In this document: piece by piece, positions 63,186 to 64,000 of the stretch
How the letters are laid out: every line of letters starts with the position of its first letter
How positions within the stretch are numbered: the stretch's first letter is position 1
Origin: Bacilli bacterium
Lineage (GTDB): Bacteria > Bacillota_I > Bacilli_A > RF39 > UBA660
Assembly: GCA_017634385.1 (NCBI GenBank)
Contig: JAGBNN010000010.1
Span: forward strand, 1 to 64,000
Direction of reading: 5' to 3'
Length of the DNA: 64,000 nt
The notes under the pieces: generated by a model
Databases searched by the model: none
Seen by the model: the letters and a program-made list of their open reading frames with translations, nothing else
Told to the model about the DNA's origin: nothing
Made by a program: the position numbers and the translations under genes

Positions 63186-63659
63186 ATGAAAAGAGTATTA
63201 TTTATATCATCAACAGGTGGACATCTATCTGAATTATTACAATTAAAAGATATGTTTAATAGATATGATTTTTTACTTATGACTGAAAAAGTAAAATCTA
63301 ATTTATATTTAAAAGATAAATATAAAGGAAAAGTAAAATATTTAGTCGCAGGAAGTAAAAATACAAATAAGTTAGTTTATCCATTTAAATTATTATTTAA
63401 TAGTTTTAAAAGTTTATTTATATACTTAAAATTTCATCCTGAATATATAATAACAACAGGAACCCATACTGCAGGACCAATGTGCTACATAGCAAGAATA
63501 TTTGGTAGTAAAGTAATATATGTAGAAACATTCGCAAATATGAAAACAAAAACAGCAACAGGGAGATTAGTATATCCAATAAGCAACTTATTTGTAGTGC
63601 AATGGGAATCATTAACTGAATTATATCCTGATGCAGTAGTAGGAGGTTGGATTTATTAA
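63186..63659 (+). CDS. Alg14/PssD-like polysaccharide glycosyltransferase subunit
   Basis: A 157-residue protein. FISSTGGHLSELLQL, then the hydrophobic patch with IITTGTHTAGPM and VIYVETFAN are Alg14/PssD/Cps14F hallmarks. Such proteins hold the catalytic partner (PssE/Alg13-like) at the membrane and together transfer a second sugar to a lipid-linked carrier. The next gene is such a partner. The ATG at 63186 follows TGGAGTG, 4 bp behind the GT4 gene. Confidence 0.88.
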   Translation: MKRVLFISSTGGHLSELLQLKDMFNRYDFLLMTEKVKSNLYLKDKYKGKVKYLVAGSKNTNKLVYPFKLLFNSFKSLFIYLKFHPEYIITTGTHTAGPMCYIARIFGSKVIYVETFANMKTKTATGRLVYPISNLFVVQWESLTELYPDAVVGGWIY

Positions 63660-64000
63660 TGATATTAGTATTAGTAGGAACAAGTGATTATAATTTTAAA
63701 AGATTATTAAATGCAGTAAAAAAAGAAGTAGAAAACGGAAATATAAAAGATAAAGTAATAATGCAAGCAGGATGTAATAAAATAGAATCCGATAAAATAG
63801 AAGTATTTGATTTAATAGAAAAAGAAAAATTAGATAAACTTGTAAAAGAAGCAGATGTAATAATTACTCACGGAGGAGTAGGATCTATACTTCAAGCACT
63901 TGAATATAAAAAACCAGTAATTGCCGCAGCAAGAGAAAAGAAATATGAAGAAGCTGCAAATGATCATCAACATCAAATAATTGATGAATTTGTAAAAAGA
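63659..64000 (+). CDS. Alg13/PssE-like glycosyltransferase catalytic subunit (partial)
   Basis: The first 114 residues of a gene that runs off the window. It starts in TAATG with the Alg14-like gene, after AGGAGG. ILVLVGTSDYNFKRLLNAV is the family N-terminus, and THGGVGSILQALEYKKPVIAA is the GT28 donor-binding motif. HQIIDEF near the end fits PssE. It should form a complex with the 63186 product to make a lipid-linked disaccharide or similar. Confidence 0.87.
   Translation, partial: MILVLVGTSDYNFKRLLNAVKKEVENGNIKDKVIMQAGCNKIESDKIEVFDLIEKEKLDKLVKEADVIITHGGVGSILQALEYKKPVIAAAREKKYEEAANDHQHQIIDEFVKR

Noticed and set aside
1..64000. Mycoplasma genetic code (TGA = Trp)
   Set aside because: Trp is coded by TGG throughout and TGA ends several genes, for example at 1961-1963, 24832-24834, 37977-37979, 59416-59418 and 62017-62019.
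1..64000. CRISPR arrays, insertion sequences, tRNA or rRNA genes
   Set aside because: No regularly spaced direct repeats, no transposase, no cloverleaf with conserved T and D arms, and no rRNA core sequence were seen on either strand.

Overview
The window is very AT-rich (about a quarter G+C by eye) and gene-dense, with almost everything on the + strand. It looks like the chromosome of a low-GC Firmicute of the class Bacilli, most like an uncultured gut lineage near RF39 or the Erysipelotrichia. The evidence is a PolC-type replicative polymerase, the miaB-ymcA pair, a lipoteichoic-acid-synthase-like protein, a LytR-CpsA-Psr protein, wall hydrolases, strong Shine-Dalgarno sites and AGA as the main Arg codon. 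TGA is used as a stop (for example the ABC-F, miaB and 59418 genes), so this is the standard bacterial code and not the Mycoplasma code. The wall genes argue against a wall-less Mollicute. No rRNA, tRNA, CRISPR array or insertion sequence was found.

Layout. 1-4.6 kb: a possible small RNA, a small HEXXH protein, hypothetical genes, a GH25 lysozyme lipoprotein and an HD protein. 4.7-7.4 kb: a membrane-tethered thioredoxin, a cysteine desulfurase and a TtcA-like tRNA thiolase. 7.4-7.73 kb: a strong promoter and a highly structured, apparently unassigned RNA ending in a terminator right in front of a small membrane protein gene. 8.2-11.5 kb: a DUF5662-like protein, a metallo-beta-lactamase-fold protein and a beta-helix surface protein. 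11.5-16.2 kb: a TetR regulator with two operators, a MacB-type ABC exporter and a zinc CDF transporter. 17.4-21.1 kb: topoisomerase III, an autoregulated MerR regulator and a VirD4/TraG-like ATPase, perhaps a relic of a conjugative element. 23-34 kb: ABC-F, polC, fhs, dCMP deaminase and PRPP synthetase. 33.6-36.1 kb: a 756-residue protein with two HEPN RNase motifs, overlapping a small acidic gene. 36.2-44.3 kb: miaB-ymcA, then a tight operon ygjP-like/trmH-like/rimM/trmD/trpS, a DUF1848 protein and a Nudix hydrolase. 45-57 kb: envelope and signalling genes (degenerate GGDEF receptor, YihY, LtaS-like, LCP) ending in a dockerin-bearing glucosaminidase next to a membrane-anchored cohesin-like protein. 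57-64 kb: acyltransferase and polysaccharide genes (GT-C pair, O-antigen-ligase-like protein, GT4, Alg14/Alg13-like pair), running off the window.

The most unusual items are the tandem-HEPN gene with its overlapping partner, the pseudoknotted RNA at 7440-7720, and the one-cohesin/one-dockerin wall-hydrolase pair. Regulation is also legible: many promoters are an extended -10 (TGnTATAAT) directly after the previous gene's terminator; stop codons often lie inside terminator hairpins; and in one place the terminator loop itself appears to be the -35 box of the next gene.
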